64,000 bases of DNA from Oleiagrimonas citrea (GTDB taxonomy: Bacteria; Pseudomonadota; Gammaproteobacteria; Xanthomonadales; Rhodanobacteraceae). The stretch spans positions 372,001 through 436,000 of the forward strand of contig NZ_JAAZQD010000002.1 in NCBI RefSeq assembly GCF_012395255.1. The letters run 5' to 3'. The notes under the pieces were generated by a model, which saw only the letters and a program-made list of their open reading frames with translations, had not been told where the DNA came from and ran no database searches. Position numbers and translations under genes: made by a program. This document shows positions 1-8,150 of the stretch, one piece after another; the first letter of the stretch is position 1; each line of letters starts with the position of its first letter.

Positions 1-467
1 GTCACGCGGCGGCCGTCGACCAGCGGCTTGTCGCCGTCATGCACATGACGCAGCACGCCCGGTGCGTGGCAGACCGCGCCGACCGGCTTGCCGGCGCGCC
101 AGAAAGTCTCGATGAGGTCGATGGACGCTTGGTCCTCGGCCAGATCCCACAGCGGACCGTGCCCGCCCGGATAGAACACCGCGTCGTACTCGCTGGCGTC
201 GAGGTCAACCAGTTTGCGTGTGTTGGCCAGCGCCTGCTGCGCCTCGGCGTCGGCCTTGAAGCGGCGGGTGTCGTCGCTCTGCGCATCCTCGGCGTCGCTG
301 CCGGGATCAAGCGGCGGCTGGCCGCCGGCCGGCGACGCCAGCGTGATGTCGACACCGGCGTCCTTGAACGCGTAGTACGGCGCGGCGAACTCCTCCAGCC
401 AGAAACCGGTCTTCTTGCCGGTGTCACCGAGGCGGTCGTGGGATGTCAGAACCATCAGGATCTTCAT
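1..467 (-). CDS. DJ-1/PfpI family type 1 glutamine amidotransferase-like protein (3' end outside window)
   Basis: The first 155 codons are visible, from an ATG at 467 preceded by a good AAGGAG ribosome binding site. The protein begins MKILMVLTSHDRLGDTGKK, with the Hsp31/PfpI-type lead-in FWLEEFAAPYYAF and the segment FYPGGHGPLWDL. AVCHAPG forms the nucleophile elbow, with its Cys as presumed catalytic residue. Relatives are glyoxalase/deglycase-like or chaperone proteins of the cytosol; which activity applies here cannot be told. It lies 45 nt downstream of a reductase gene on the same strand, so the two may be co-transcribed as a carbonyl-stress pair (inference). The C-terminus is cut by the window start. 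Confidence 0.85.
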   Translation of the reverse strand, partial: MKILMVLTSHDRLGDTGKKTGFWLEEFAAPYYAFKDAGVDITLASPAGGQPPLDPGSDAEDAQSDDTRRFKADAEAQQALANTRKLVDLDASEYDAVFYPGGHGPLWDLAEDQASIDLIETFWRAGKPVGAVCHAPGVLRHVHDGDKPLVDGRRV

Positions 468-512
468 GGATGAACTCCTTGCTTGATGCGGGAAAAGGGG
501 GATTCGTGCCGC

Positions 513-1559
513 TCAGGCCGTCGCGTCGTCGGGACCGACGCGCACCGCCAACTTGCCGAAGTTGGCGCCTTCGAGCATGCCGATGAAGGCTTCGGGTGCG
601 CGCTCAAGGCCGTCGACAATGTCTTCGCGGTAATGCAACTTGCCGGCCGCCAGCCACGGCTGCATGGCGGCGAGGAATTCGCCGTAGCGGTCGCCGTAGT
701 CGTCGAAGATGATGAAGCCCTGCATGCGGATGCGCTTCTTCAGCAGCGTGCCGGTGAGCAGCGGCAGACGATCCGGTCCGGGCGGCAGCTCGGTGGCGTT
801 GTAGCTGGCGATCAGGCCGCACAGCGGAATGCGCGCCTTGCTGTTGAGCAGCGGCAGCACGGCGTCGAAGACCTTGCCGCCGACGTTCTCGAAATAGACG
901 TCGATACCGTCCGGACACGCGGTCTTCAGCTGCTCGGCCATGTCCGCCTGACGGTGATCGATGCAGGCGTCGAAGCCCAGCGTGTCGGTGACGTAGTCGC
1001 ATTTTTCCTTGCCGCCGGCGATACCGACCACACGACAGCCGAGCAGCTTGGCGACCTGCCCCACCACCGACCCGACCGCGCCGGATGCAGCGGCCACCAC
1101 CACGGTCTCGCCAGCCTTGGGCTGGCCGATATCGGTCAGCCCCATATAGGCGGTGAAGCCCGGCATGCCGAGGATGCCCAGCGCCCACGACGGCGGCGCG
1201 CGCTGCGGGTCGAGCTTGAACAGGCCCTTGCCGTCGGACAGCGCGTAGTCCTGCCAGCCGCTGTAGGCCAGCACCCAGTCGCCTTCGGCGTAGTCGGGAT
1301 GCCTGGACTTCGCCACCCGGCACACCGTGCCGCCGACCATCAGCCCGCCAACTTCCACCGGCGCGGCGTACGAGGGCGCATCGCTCATGCGGCCGCGCAT
1401 GTATGGGTCCAGCGACAGGAACACTGTACGCAGCAGCACCTCGCCGTCGCCCGGCTCGGGCACCGCGTCGGTCTCCAGGCGGAAGTTGTCCGGCACCGGC
1501 GCGCCCTCGGGGCGCGAGGCCAGCACGAAGCGGCGGTTCTGATCGGAAGTCTGAGGCAT
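513..1559 (-). CDS. NADP-dependent medium-chain oxidoreductase (CurA/leukotriene B4 12-hydroxydehydrogenase-like)
   Basis: A 348-residue zinc-free MDR protein. Family marks are the N-terminal SLDPYMRGRM, PGFTAYMGL, the NADPH-binding AAASGAVGSVVGQ around residue 155, YFENVGG, and a C-terminal YREDIVDGLERAP followed by GKLAVRV. Family members reduce the C=C bond of alpha,beta-unsaturated ketones and aldehydes with NADPH; E. coli CurA (YncB) is one relative. The length matches the family (about 340-350). It is cytosolic, with no signal peptide. It is followed after 45 nt by the DJ-1/PfpI gene, which fits a joint role in reactive carbonyl removal (inference). The exact substrate is unknown. Confidence 0.88.
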   Translation of the reverse strand: MPQTSDQNRRFVLASRPEGAPVPDNFRLETDAVPEPGDGEVLLRTVFLSLDPYMRGRMSDAPSYAAPVEVGGLMVGGTVCRVAKSRHPDYAEGDWVLAYSGWQDYALSDGKGLFKLDPQRAPPSWALGILGMPGFTAYMGLTDIGQPKAGETVVVAAASGAVGSVVGQVAKLLGCRVVGIAGGKEKCDYVTDTLGFDACIDHRQADMAEQLKTACPDGIDVYFENVGGKVFDAVLPLLNSKARIPLCGLIASYNATELPPGPDRLPLLTGTLLKKRIRMQGFIIFDDYGDRYGEFLAAMQPWLAAGKLHYREDIVDGLERAPEAFIGMLEGANFGKLAVRVGPDDATA

Positions 1560-1919
1560 CGAGAAGTGTCCTGGGTGATCGGCGAATGCAGGCCCTCATG
1601 GATGCTGTCGGATGCACGCGAATTCAACACCCCCGTGCCGGGCCGTTCAGCCGAAACTTCTGAATGAAAAAGAAAAACATGGTCTATTCGGAGGTTTTGC
1701 TATATCCTCCGCCGTGTCTTGCGGGTCGGATCGTCGACTTCCCTACGGATCCCCGCGGCCGCCAGCCCCGCTGTGCAGCCCGGCCCACGCCACTCGGCGT
1801 CCTTCGCATTGACCGGGCAGTCCGCCATCACGGCGTGCATCCGCCATATTCCCCACTCGCAGCGCGGTTCATCGGGAACGCTCCGAGTCGTCAAACCTGT
1901 CTTCACAGGTGGAGCTTTC
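1560..1919. other. Intergenic region with the rhlE leader
   Basis: This 360-nt gap separates the leftward reductase from rightward rhlE. An AT-rich patch near 1662-1710 is the likeliest promoter area; it contains GGAGG and CCTCC arms around a TTTTGCTATAT core at about 1691-1711. If transcription starts there, the rhlE leader is about 200 nt. A small hairpin, CCTGT-CTTC-ACAGG at 1896-1909, ends just before the ribosome binding site. I see no convincing small gene here. Confidence 0.45.
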
Positions 1920-3266
1920 ATGCATTTCGAATCTCTCGGGCTTTCGCCCGCGTTGCTGCGCGCGCTTGCCGATCAGGGCTACAACGAGCCCACGCCGATC
2001 CAGGCCGCCGCCATTCCGGTGGTGCTGGAGGGCCATGATCTGCTGGCCAGCGCGCAAACCGGCACGGGCAAGACCGCCGGCTTCTCTCTGCCCATGCTGG
2101 AACGGCTGTTCCCGAACGGGCAGCGTCCGACATCGGGCCGTCCGCGCAAGCCGCGCGCGCTGGTGCTGACACCGACCCGCGAACTGGCCGCGCAGGTGCA
2201 CGATTCCGTGCGCGACTACAGCAAGTTCCTGACCGTCTACAGCACGACCATCTTCGGCGGCGTCGGCATGGGCAACCAGATCCAGAATCTGCGCCGCGGC
2301 GTGGACATCGTGATCGCCACGCCGGGCCGCCTGATCGACCACATGCAGCAGCGGCACATCGACCTGTCCGGCATCGAGATCCTGGTGCTGGACGAAGCCG
2401 ACCGCATGCTCGACATGGGCTTCCTGCCGGCGCTCAAGCGCGTGATCTCGGCCATGCCGCAGCAGCGCCAGACGCTGCTGTTCTCGGCCACCTTCGCGCC
2501 CGCCATCAAGGCTTTGGCGTCGCAGTTCATGCACAACCCGAAGGAAGTCGAAGTGGCGCGCGCCAACACCGTGGTCGCCACGGTCAGCCACCGCGTGCAT
2601 CCGGTCGATGCCGAGCGCAAGCGCGACCTGCTGCTGCATATTCTGGCCGAAGACAGCCGCCGCCAGACCCTGGTCTTCGCGCGCACCAAGCACGGCTCGG
2701 ACAAGCTGTGCAAATTCCTCAACCAGTCGGGAATGCGCAGCGCGGCGATCCACGGCAACAAGAGCCAGAACCAGCGCACCCGCGCCCTGGGCGACTTCAA
2801 GAAAGGCAAGGTGGACGTGCTGGTGGCAACGGATATCGCCGCGCGCGGCCTGGACATCGAGCAGCTGCCGATGGTCATCAACCACGACCTGCCGATGGTC
2901 GCCGAGGACTACGTGCACCGCATCGGCCGCACTGGCCGCGCCGGCGCCAGCGGACTGGCGGTTTCGCTGGTCAGTCACGAGGAATCGGGACTGCTGCGCG
3001 ACATCAAGAAGCTGCTGAAGGACGAGATCGACATCGCGCCGATGGAGGGCTTCGAGCCGTCACAGCCGCTACGCATGGACGCCGGCGCGCCGAAGCCGCG
3101 TCAGGGCGGCCAGCGCCAGCGTCCGAACGGCAACAAGTCCTCGCACCAGCGCCGTCCGCACACGCAGGAGCGCAAGTCCGGCGGCAGCACTCAGGCACAA
3201 GCACAGGCGCAGGCCAAGCGCCGCCGGCGTGGCGGTTCGCGTACGCGACGCTCGCCGAACGCCTGA
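1920..3266 (+). CDS. rhlE: ATP-dependent RNA helicase RhlE
   Basis: A 448-residue DEAD-box helicase. The start at 1920 ([16 protein letters not shown]) follows GGTGGAG and matches the family; the longer in-frame reading from 1719 has no homology-like sequence. Motifs in order: Q motif [10 protein letters not shown], Walker [44 protein letters not shown] and [10 protein letters not shown]. The last roughly 70 residues are a basic Gln/Arg/Lys-rich tail, typical of RhlE and thought to bind RNA. It unwinds RNA duplexes in ribosome assembly and RNA decay. A second DEAD-box gene, rhlB, lies at 38345-40123. Confidence 0.95.
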   Translation: MHFESLGLSPALLRALADQGYNEPTPIQAAAIPVVLEGHDLLASAQTGTGKTAGFSLPMLERLFPNGQRPTSGRPRKPRALVLTPTRELAAQVHDSVRDYSKFLTVYSTTIFGGVGMGNQIQNLRRGVDIVIATPGRLIDHMQQRHIDLSGIEILVLDEADRMLDMGFLPALKRVISAMPQQRQTLLFSATFAPAIKALASQFMHNPKEVEVARANTVVATVSHRVHPVDAERKRDLLLHILAEDSRRQTLVFARTKHGSDKLCKFLNQSGMRSAAIHGNKSQNQRTRALGDFKKGKVDVLVATDIAARGLDIEQLPMVINHDLPMVAEDYVHRIGRTGRAGASGLAVSLVSHEESGLLRDIKKLLKDEIDIAPMEGFEPSQPLRMDAGAPKPRQGGQRQRPNGNKSSHQRRPHTQERKSGGSTQAQAQAQAKRRRRGGSRTRRSPNA

Positions 3267-3275
3267 ACACGGCAC

Positions 3276-3301
3276 GCGGGACGCTCGTCGGAGCGTCCCG
3301 C
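3276..3301. terminator. Convergent hairpin between rhlE and the SDR gene
   Basis: A perfect 11-bp stem (GCGGGACGCTC with its reverse complement) closes a GTCG loop. It sits in the 45-nt gap between two convergent genes, so it probably ends transcription from either side. There is no T-run on either flank, so termination efficiency is uncertain. Confidence 0.45.
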
Positions 3302-3311
3302 ATCCTGGTCG

Positions 3312-4079
3312 TCAGGCCAGAAACCCGCCGTCGAGCACCCAGCTCGCACCGTTGACGTAGCTCGCCGCCGGCGTGCACAGGAACGCGATCGCCGCGGCGA
3401 TCTCCTGCGGCTGCGCGGCACGCCCCAGCGGAATCTGCGCGCGCAGGAAGCGCATCAGCTTCTCGTCGTCCAGCAGGGCCGAGGCGAAGCGGGTGTCGGT
3501 CAAACCGGGCAGCACCGCGTTGACGCGGATGCCCTGCGGACCGAGTTCGCGCGCAAAGCTCTCCGTCATCGACACGATGGCCGCCTTGCTCATCGAATAC
3601 GCGCCCTGCCCCGGCGCGGGCCGACGCGCGTTGATCGATGCGACATTGACGACCGCACCGCCACCCTTGGCCTGCATGCGCTGCACGGCCTGCGCCGTGG
3701 TCCAGAAGTAGCCGCGCACATTGACGTCGAGCGTCTTCTGGAAACTGTCCAGATCCTGCTCCGTCAGCGGCCCGTAGTACGGATTGGCGGCGGCATTGTT
3801 GACCAGGATATCCGGCGCGGCATCGCGCGCGTCGAGCGCGGCAAATCCGGCCTCGATGGCATCGGTGTCGCCCATATGCATGGCCAGCGCCTCGGCCGCG
3901 CCGCCCTCGGCACGGATCGCTTCGGCCACCTTCTCGCAGGCGTCCTGCTTGCGGCTACTGACCACGACCCGCGCGCCCCAACGCGCCAGCTGCCGGGCTG
4001 TTGCCTCACCGATACCGCGCGAAGCACCCGTGACCAGGGCGACCTTGCCGTGCAGATCGAACGATTCCGTCTTGCTCAT
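3312..4079 (-). CDS. SDR family NAD(P)-dependent oxidoreductase
   Basis: A 255-residue short-chain dehydrogenase of the classical FabG-like group. Visible marks: the cofactor motif TGASRGIG near residue 17, the NNAA motif, the catalytic Ser in the NVASINARR segment, the Tyr/Lys pair in YSMSK, and the C-terminal GASWVLDGGF. The start at 4079 is preferred over an ATG six nt upstream because AAAAGGG is spaced about 6 nt from 4079 but abuts the other. It is a soluble oxidoreductase of unknown alcohol or ketone substrate. A second SDR of a different subgroup lies at 14449-15231. Confidence 0.88.
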   Translation of the reverse strand: MSKTESFDLHGKVALVTGASRGIGEATARQLARWGARVVVSSRKQDACEKVAEAIRAEGGAAEALAMHMGDTDAIEAGFAALDARDAAPDILVNNAAANPYYGPLTEQDLDSFQKTLDVNVRGYFWTTAQAVQRMQAKGGGAVVNVASINARRPAPGQGAYSMSKAAIVSMTESFARELGPQGIRVNAVLPGLTDTRFASALLDDEKLMRFLRAQIPLGRAAQPQEIAAAIAFLCTPAASYVNGASWVLDGGFLA

Positions 4080-4191
4080 GCGCATCCCTTTTCTGCTTGC
4101 CGTTGCCGGACGCCGCGGCGGACATGATCCCGTCGCGACGCATTGCCGATCAGCATGGCACAGGCCCGCGGACGGGCGAACCCGCCCAGCT

Positions 4192-4752
4192 TCAGCCGCG
4201 CGCGTCGGGATGCAGCAGCGCGGTCAACACGTGGTCGCGCCAGGCACCAGCGATCTTCAGATAGCTGCGCGCGTAGCCTTCTCGTTCGAAGCCCAGTCGC
4301 TGCAGCAGGCGCTCGCTGCGCTGGTTCTCGGGCATGTAGTTGGCCATCACGCGATGCATGCGCAGATCCTCGAATGCCCAAGACAGGCCCGCCTGCAGGA
4401 CTTCGAACATCACGCCCTTGCCCTGCTGTTCCGCGGCGACCCCGTAGCCCAGATGACAGGCCTGAAAGATGCCGCGCGCCACGTTGGAGAACGTGAACGA
4501 GGCAACCACCGCACGCTCGTCCGGGTCCAGCGCCAACAGCGGATAGGCGCGATCGGCATGCGCCGCCGCGATCTGTTCGGCAATGGCGCGTTCGCAGCCT
4601 TCCAGCGAAAAATAGCCCTCGTCGCGCTCCGGCTCCCATGGCGCCAGATGTGCACGATTGCCGAGACGATAGGCCAGCAGGCGCTCTGCATCGTCCTCGC
4701 GCGGCAGGCGGATGTGCGTGCGCGCGGTGCGCAGGTCCGGCAGCGGGTACAT
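4192..4752 (-). CDS. GNAT family N-acetyltransferase (RimJ/RimL-like)
   Basis: About 186 residues starting MYPLPDLRTARTHIRLP. The GNAT acetyl-CoA loop is seen as AAEQQGKGVMFEVL. The region MANYMPENQRSERLLQRLGFEREGYARSYLKI is the standard RimJ/RimL C-terminal half. Family members acetylate protein N-termini or small molecules with acetyl-CoA. The start at 4752 was chosen because GGAG lies 7 nt upstream; 4758 is possible but badly spaced, and the long upstream extension has no family likeness. The target is unknown. The gene sits downstream of the chitinase gene on the same strand, separated by a strong hairpin. Confidence 0.85.
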   Translation of the reverse strand: MYPLPDLRTARTHIRLPREDDAERLLAYRLGNRAHLAPWEPERDEGYFSLEGCERAIAEQIAAAHADRAYPLLALDPDERAVVASFTFSNVARGIFQACHLGYGVAAEQQGKGVMFEVLQAGLSWAFEDLRMHRVMANYMPENQRSERLLQRLGFEREGYARSYLKIAGAWRDHVLTALLHPDARG

Positions 4753-4819
4753 GGACATTCTCCGTCGACGTGGAGCGGAAGGATACACAGCCCGCCCGGC
4801 TTTCGGATGCCCGAAACGA

Positions 4820-4848
4820 AACGGACCGGGCACGAGGCCCGGTCCGTT
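4820..4848 (-). terminator. Hairpin downstream of the chitinase gene
   Basis: A perfect 12-bp stem (AACGGACCGGGC and its complement, loop ACGAG) lies just past the chitinase stop. On the minus strand it is followed by a weak T-rich tail (TCGTTTCG). It probably insulates the GNAT gene from chitinase transcription. Confidence 0.55.
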
Positions 4849-4868
4849 CATGCCTTCCGTGGCCTGCC

Positions 4869-6611
4869 TTACAGACCGAAGTCCTGAAGGAAGCGGTTGG
4901 TGTACTCCAGCGACGTGGTGCCGGAGACCGAGTTGCAGGTCGGCGACGCGTAGCCGCTATTGCTCGCACACGGCGTATCGCGGTCCAGCGACCAGTAGTG
5001 CACGCCGGCCAGGCCCGCACTCTTGGCGTAGTTGGCCACGGTGTCGACGTTGCCCGTCGTAAACACTTCGGACGTGTTGTCATTGAGGCCGATCATCGGC
5101 GTCAGCTCGATCTGGCTGGCCGGCACCCCGTAGGTGTGTTCGAGGTTCTTGGCCGCCTGGATCGCCGACTGGCCCATGTCGCAGGCGCCATTGACGACCA
5201 CGCAGATGTTCGAACCCGCCGAGCCGTAGTCCATCACCATCAGGTTGATGGTGTAGTGCTGCAGACTGTTGCTCTGGATCGCCTGCATCACCGTGTCGCC
5301 CAGCGAGTTCAGGCCGCCGTAGCTGCCGTCCGACGCGGCCAGCGTGGCCAGCGTGAACGAGAAGCGCAGGTTCGGGTACTGCGTCTCGGCATAAGCCACC
5401 TGCTGCACCAGCGCGTTGAGCTGCGATGCGGTCTGGCCGCCCTCGATGTCGAAGTCGACGCCGACCATGTGCGGCGAGTAGTAGCGCTGGATGAACTGCA
5501 CCATCGACGACGGATCGGAGCAGCTGAAGGTGCCTGCTTGGCCGCCGGTGGAGACGATGTAGTCCACGCCCGCGCTGTCCAGCGCCGAAACGTTGGCGCT
5601 GGCGAAGTCCGCTCCCGGCACGCCGCCCCAGTTCTCGCTGCCGCAGGTGCCGGTGGCGAAGGCCAGGGTGATCGCGCCGAGATTCGGCTCGTAGTCCGAG
5701 ATCAGGCTACCGCTGCCGACCACCGGGATCAGCGAGCCGGTGACCTTGGTCGACATCACGTTGGTGTTCCAATTCAGATTGACGGTGATGTCCTTGTACG
5801 GGCTGAAGATGAAGCCCGCCGGCGTACCGCCGCCGCCGCTACCGCTCGACACGGTCACGGACGCGCTCTTGGTGTCCGTCGCGCCGCCATTATCGGTCAC
5901 GGTCAGGGTCACGGTGTAGGTGCCGCCCGCGGCGTAGGTATGGCTGGGGTTGGTCGCAGTCGAAGTCCCGCCATCGCCGAAGTTCCAGGCGCGCGAGGCA
6001 ATGGAGCCGTCGCTGTCGCTGGAGGCATCGGTGAAGCTGACACTGAGGCCGCTGATCGCATCGGAGAAATTCGCCGTCGGCGGATTGTTGCCGCCGCCGC
6101 TGCTACCGCTACAGCTTCCCTGCGACGTCCACGGCTGACCGGAACCGTTCGGGCCGTTGTTCGTGGCGGGGTCGTCGCCCTGCGTCCACCAGTTGGCCAC
6201 ATAGTTGACGCCATTCTCGCTGGCCACATCGCCGCCGTTGTACGCGGTCGAGGCGCTCCACGTCGCCGCGCAGCTTCCGCTGCCCGTGCCGCCGCCGGAA
6301 CCCGACGAACCGCAGGCACCCTGCGACGTCCACGGCTGCCCGGAGCCGCCAGGGCCGTTGTTCGTGGCCGGGTCATCGCCCTGCGTCCACCAGTTGGCCA
6401 GGTAGTTGACGCCGTTCTCGCTGGCGACGTCGCCGCCGTTGTAGGCGGTCGTCGCGCTCCACGGCGCGGCGCAGGCGGTGGCCGTCTGCGCATGCACCGC
6501 GCGCACCGGCACGACGGCAAGCATCAGCGTGGCGATGCTTCCGCCGACCACGCTGCCCAACGCACCCAGGGTCAGGTGCGCCCATCTCTTCCATTGCTGT
6601 GTCTGCATCAT
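4869..6611 (-). CDS. Secreted chitinase: two chitin-binding modules, PKD domain and GH18 catalytic domain
   Basis: A 580-residue secreted enzyme. The start at 6611 follows GGAGGAG; the longer frame upstream is not protein-like. Order of parts: N-terminal export signal to about residue 41, two near-identical CBM5/12-type modules (residues 47-100 and 114-167, aromatic-rich, each with paired Cys), a PKD domain (about 177-255) and a GH18 barrel (about 265-580). The GH18 motif DFDIE gives the DxDxE catalytic set D386, D388 and E390. It should cut beta-1,4-GlcNAc chains outside the cell. Gly/Ser linkers join the modules. Two LacI-type palindromes and a CRP-like site lie upstream. A second GH18 protein is at 27923-29083. 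Confidence 0.92.
   Translation of the reverse strand: MMQTQQWKRWAHLTLGALGSVVGGSIATLMLAVVPVRAVHAQTATACAAPWSATTAYNGGDVASENGVNYLANWWTQGDDPATNNGPGGSGQPWTSQGACGSSGSGGGTGSGSCAATWSASTAYNGGDVASENGVNYVANWWTQGDDPATNNGPNGSGQPWTSQGSCSGSSGGGNNPPTANFSDAISGLSVSFTDASSDSDGSIASRAWNFGDGGTSTATNPSHTYAAGGTYTVTLTVTDNGGATDTKSASVTVSSGSGGGGTPAGFIFSPYKDITVNLNWNTNVMSTKVTGSLIPVVGSGSLISDYEPNLGAITLAFATGTCGSENWGGVPGADFASANVSALDSAGVDYIVSTGGQAGTFSCSDPSSMVQFIQRYYSPHMVGVDFDIEGGQTASQLNALVQQVAYAETQYPNLRFSFTLATLAASDGSYGGLNSLGDTVMQAIQSNSLQHYTINLMVMDYGSAGSNICVVVNGACDMGQSAIQAAKNLEHTYGVPASQIELTPMIGLNDNTSEVFTTGNVDTVANYAKSAGLAGVHYWSLDRDTPCASNSGYASPTCNSVSGTTSLEYTNRFLQDFGL
6111..6473 (-). repeat. Tandem duplication of the chitin-binding module
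   Basis: Two 54-residue units, encoded at 6312-6473 and 6111-6272, are offset by 201 bp. They differ at only about five residues and are highly similar in DNA. This indicates a recent in-frame tandem duplication within the chitinase gene. Confidence 0.85.
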
Positions 6612-6752
6612 CTCTGTCTCCTCCTCATTCGGGAATCGCATGTGTTGGCCTTGCTGCCTGGCGATCGACCGACCACGTCCGGGTGATCGGTGGGGACAGT
6701 CGCCGTCCGCGTCCGTGCGGGCGACCGTTCTGATGCGGTCATGCCGGTTGTG

Positions 6753-6782
6753 ATAGCAACCGGATGACAACGTTGTCTACAA
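6753..6782 (-). promoter_or_regulatory. Candidate chitinase promoter overlapping operator 1
   Basis: Read leftward, TTGTAG (6777-6782) and TGCTAT (6753-6758) are 18 nt apart, resembling weak sigma-70 -35 and -10 elements. The GACAACGTTGTC palindrome fills the spacer, where a bound repressor would exclude polymerase. The match is modest and the call is an inference. Confidence 0.35.
6766..6777. promoter_or_regulatory. LacI-family-type operator 1
   Basis: A perfect 12-bp palindrome, GACAACGTTGTC, centred on CG as in LacI-family operators. From memory it resembles the NagR operators described for N-acetylglucosamine and chitin genes in Shewanella. It lies about 155 nt upstream of the chitinase start. 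An identical copy is at 7022-7033. Confidence 0.65.
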
Positions 6783-6816
6783 ACTTGTCCAGCAAGACTG
6801 AAGAAGCCTCGAATGA

Positions 6817-6832
6817 TGTGACGCAGTTCACG
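6817..6832. promoter_or_regulatory. CRP/Clp-like binding site
   Basis: TGTGA-N6-TCACG matches the CRP consensus TGTGA-N6-TCACA at 9 of 10 fixed positions. Xanthomonadales carry the CRP relative Clp, which controls secreted hydrolases. It lies upstream of operator 1 relative to the chitinase gene, a position suited to an activator. Confidence 0.5.
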
Positions 6833-7021
6833 TTTTCGTGGCGGACAGACCTCTATCGAAGACCATGTCGATCACCGTCCGCACGCCGAAATCCGGTGAA
6901 CCACAGAAGAACAATCATTGCCTGCATAACAACTGCACGCATACCGGGCACACCAACATGCAAACCAGCCGAAGCACAGCGTTGCGTTGCGCGCGCTGGC
7001 AAGCACACGCACCAATCGATT

Positions 7022-7033
7022 GACAACGTTGTC
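7022..7033. promoter_or_regulatory. LacI-family-type operator 2
   Basis: An exact second copy of GACAACGTTGTC, 256 bp from the first. It sits beside the AMP nucleosidase terminator and far from any start codon. That suggests an auxiliary operator for DNA looping rather than a second promoter. Confidence 0.55.
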
Positions 7034-7045
7034 CAAAAAACACAG

Positions 7046-7101
7046 AAAAAAGGGCACGCTGCGCGACACCCCGAGCGCCTCCCGGAGCGCCGCGCGTGCC
7101 C
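7046..7101 (-). terminator. Rho-independent terminator of the AMP nucleosidase gene
   Basis: On the minus strand the stem GGGCACGC/GCGTGCCC (7094-7101 with 7052-7059) encloses a structured GC-rich loop. It is followed by TTTTTT (7051-7046), six nt past the stop codon region. Confidence 0.75.
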
Positions 7102-7107
7102 GCGGGG

Positions 7108-7911
7108 TCAATCCTCGTCGGGATCGATCTCGAGATCTTCCTCGAAGCGCAGATGCTTCACACTGCGACCGTGCCGGCGCACCAACTTCAACGCCTCGAT
7201 GCCCACCTTGATGTGCGCCTCGACGTAGTTCTCGGTGACCTTGCGGTCGCTGGCCTCGGTCTTCACGCCCTCGGGAATCATCGGCTGGTCAGACACCAGC
7301 AGCAGCGCGCCGGAGGGAATGCCATTGGCGAAGCCCGCGGCGAAGATGGTTGCGGTTTCCATGTCCACCGCCATGCAGCGGGTCTGGCGCAGGTAGCGTT
7401 TGAAGCTCTCGTCGTGCTCCCAGACGCGACGGTTGGTGGTGTACACCGTGCCGGTCCAGTAGTCGTGGCCGAGGTCGCGAATCATGGTCGACACACCGCG
7501 CTGCAGCTGGAACGCCGGCATCGCCGGCACTTCCGGCGGCAGGTAGTCGTTGGACGTGCCCTCACCGCGGATGGCCGCGATCGGCAGCACCAGGTCGCCA
7601 ATCTTGTTCTTCTTCTTCACGCCACCGCACTTGCCCAGGAACAGCACTGCCTGCGGCGAGATCGCCGACAGCAGATCCATCACCGTGGCGGCGTTGGGGC
7701 TACCCATGCCGTAGTTGATCATGGTGATGCCGTCGGCGGTTGCGTTGGGCATCGGACGATCCGCGCCGCGGATCTCCACGCCGTGCCACTGGGCGAAAAG
7801 TTCCAGGTAATGGCCGAAATTGGTCAGCAGGATATGGTCGCCGAAGTCGCCCAGTTCGGTGCCGGTATAGCGCGGCAGCCAGTTGGCGACGATTTCATTC
7901 TTGTCTTTCAC
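7108..7911 (-). CDS. amn: AMP nucleosidase
   Basis: About 267 residues from a GTG start at 7911 (KDKNEIVANWLPRYTG follows). The frame is open further upstream to 7983, but that stretch is not family-like. It is a nucleoside-phosphorylase fold enzyme: INYGMGSPNAATVMDLL, VLFLGKCGG and the purine-pocket segment CMAVDMETATIFAAGF, then LLLVSDQPM. It is the short form of AMP nucleosidase, without the extra N-terminal domain of E. coli Amn. It splits AMP to adenine and ribose 5-phosphate in the cytosol. It is monocistronic, with its own terminator. A different nucleoside-cleaving specificity cannot be excluded from sequence alone. Confidence 0.85.
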   Translation of the reverse strand: MKDKNEIVANWLPRYTGTELGDFGDHILLTNFGHYLELFAQWHGVEIRGADRPMPNATADGITMINYGMGSPNAATVMDLLSAISPQAVLFLGKCGGVKKKNKIGDLVLPIAAIRGEGTSNDYLPPEVPAMPAFQLQRGVSTMIRDLGHDYWTGTVYTTNRRVWEHDESFKRYLRQTRCMAVDMETATIFAAGFANGIPSGALLLVSDQPMIPEGVKTEASDRKVTENYVEAHIKVGIEALKLVRRHGRSVKHLRFEEDLEIDPDED

Positions 7912-8150
7912 GCAGATTCTCGCATCGGGCGCGCCGCGGCATGCGACGCGCAGCGCCGGCGACGCCACGCCGGCAGGAAACACACATTTCGGTTATCCCG
8001 CCTATTGTACGCGCTCAGGCATGAATCGGTGCCGGCACCGGCGACACGCCCCGCGGACATGAACCGCAACGCACCGGCACGCGAAAGATGTTTTGGCAGT
8101 CACGCGCGTAGACCGTCAGAATGGGGGCGTCGCGGATAAGGAGTCGCCCC

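Larger units (their letters stand above)
6612..7045. other. Chitinase upstream control region
   Basis: No gene is supported in this stretch between the chitinase start and the AMP nucleosidase terminator. It is less GC-rich than its surroundings. It carries two copies of one 12-bp palindrome (6766 and 7022), a CRP/Clp-like site (6817) and a candidate minus-strand promoter. Short reading frames here lack ribosome binding sites and family likeness. Confidence 0.6.

Noticed and set aside
4638-6686. A 682-residue rightward frame opposite the chitinase
   Set aside because: The opposite strand encodes a complete modular chitinase with catalytic motif; this frame shows only low-complexity Arg/Ala/Val sequence.
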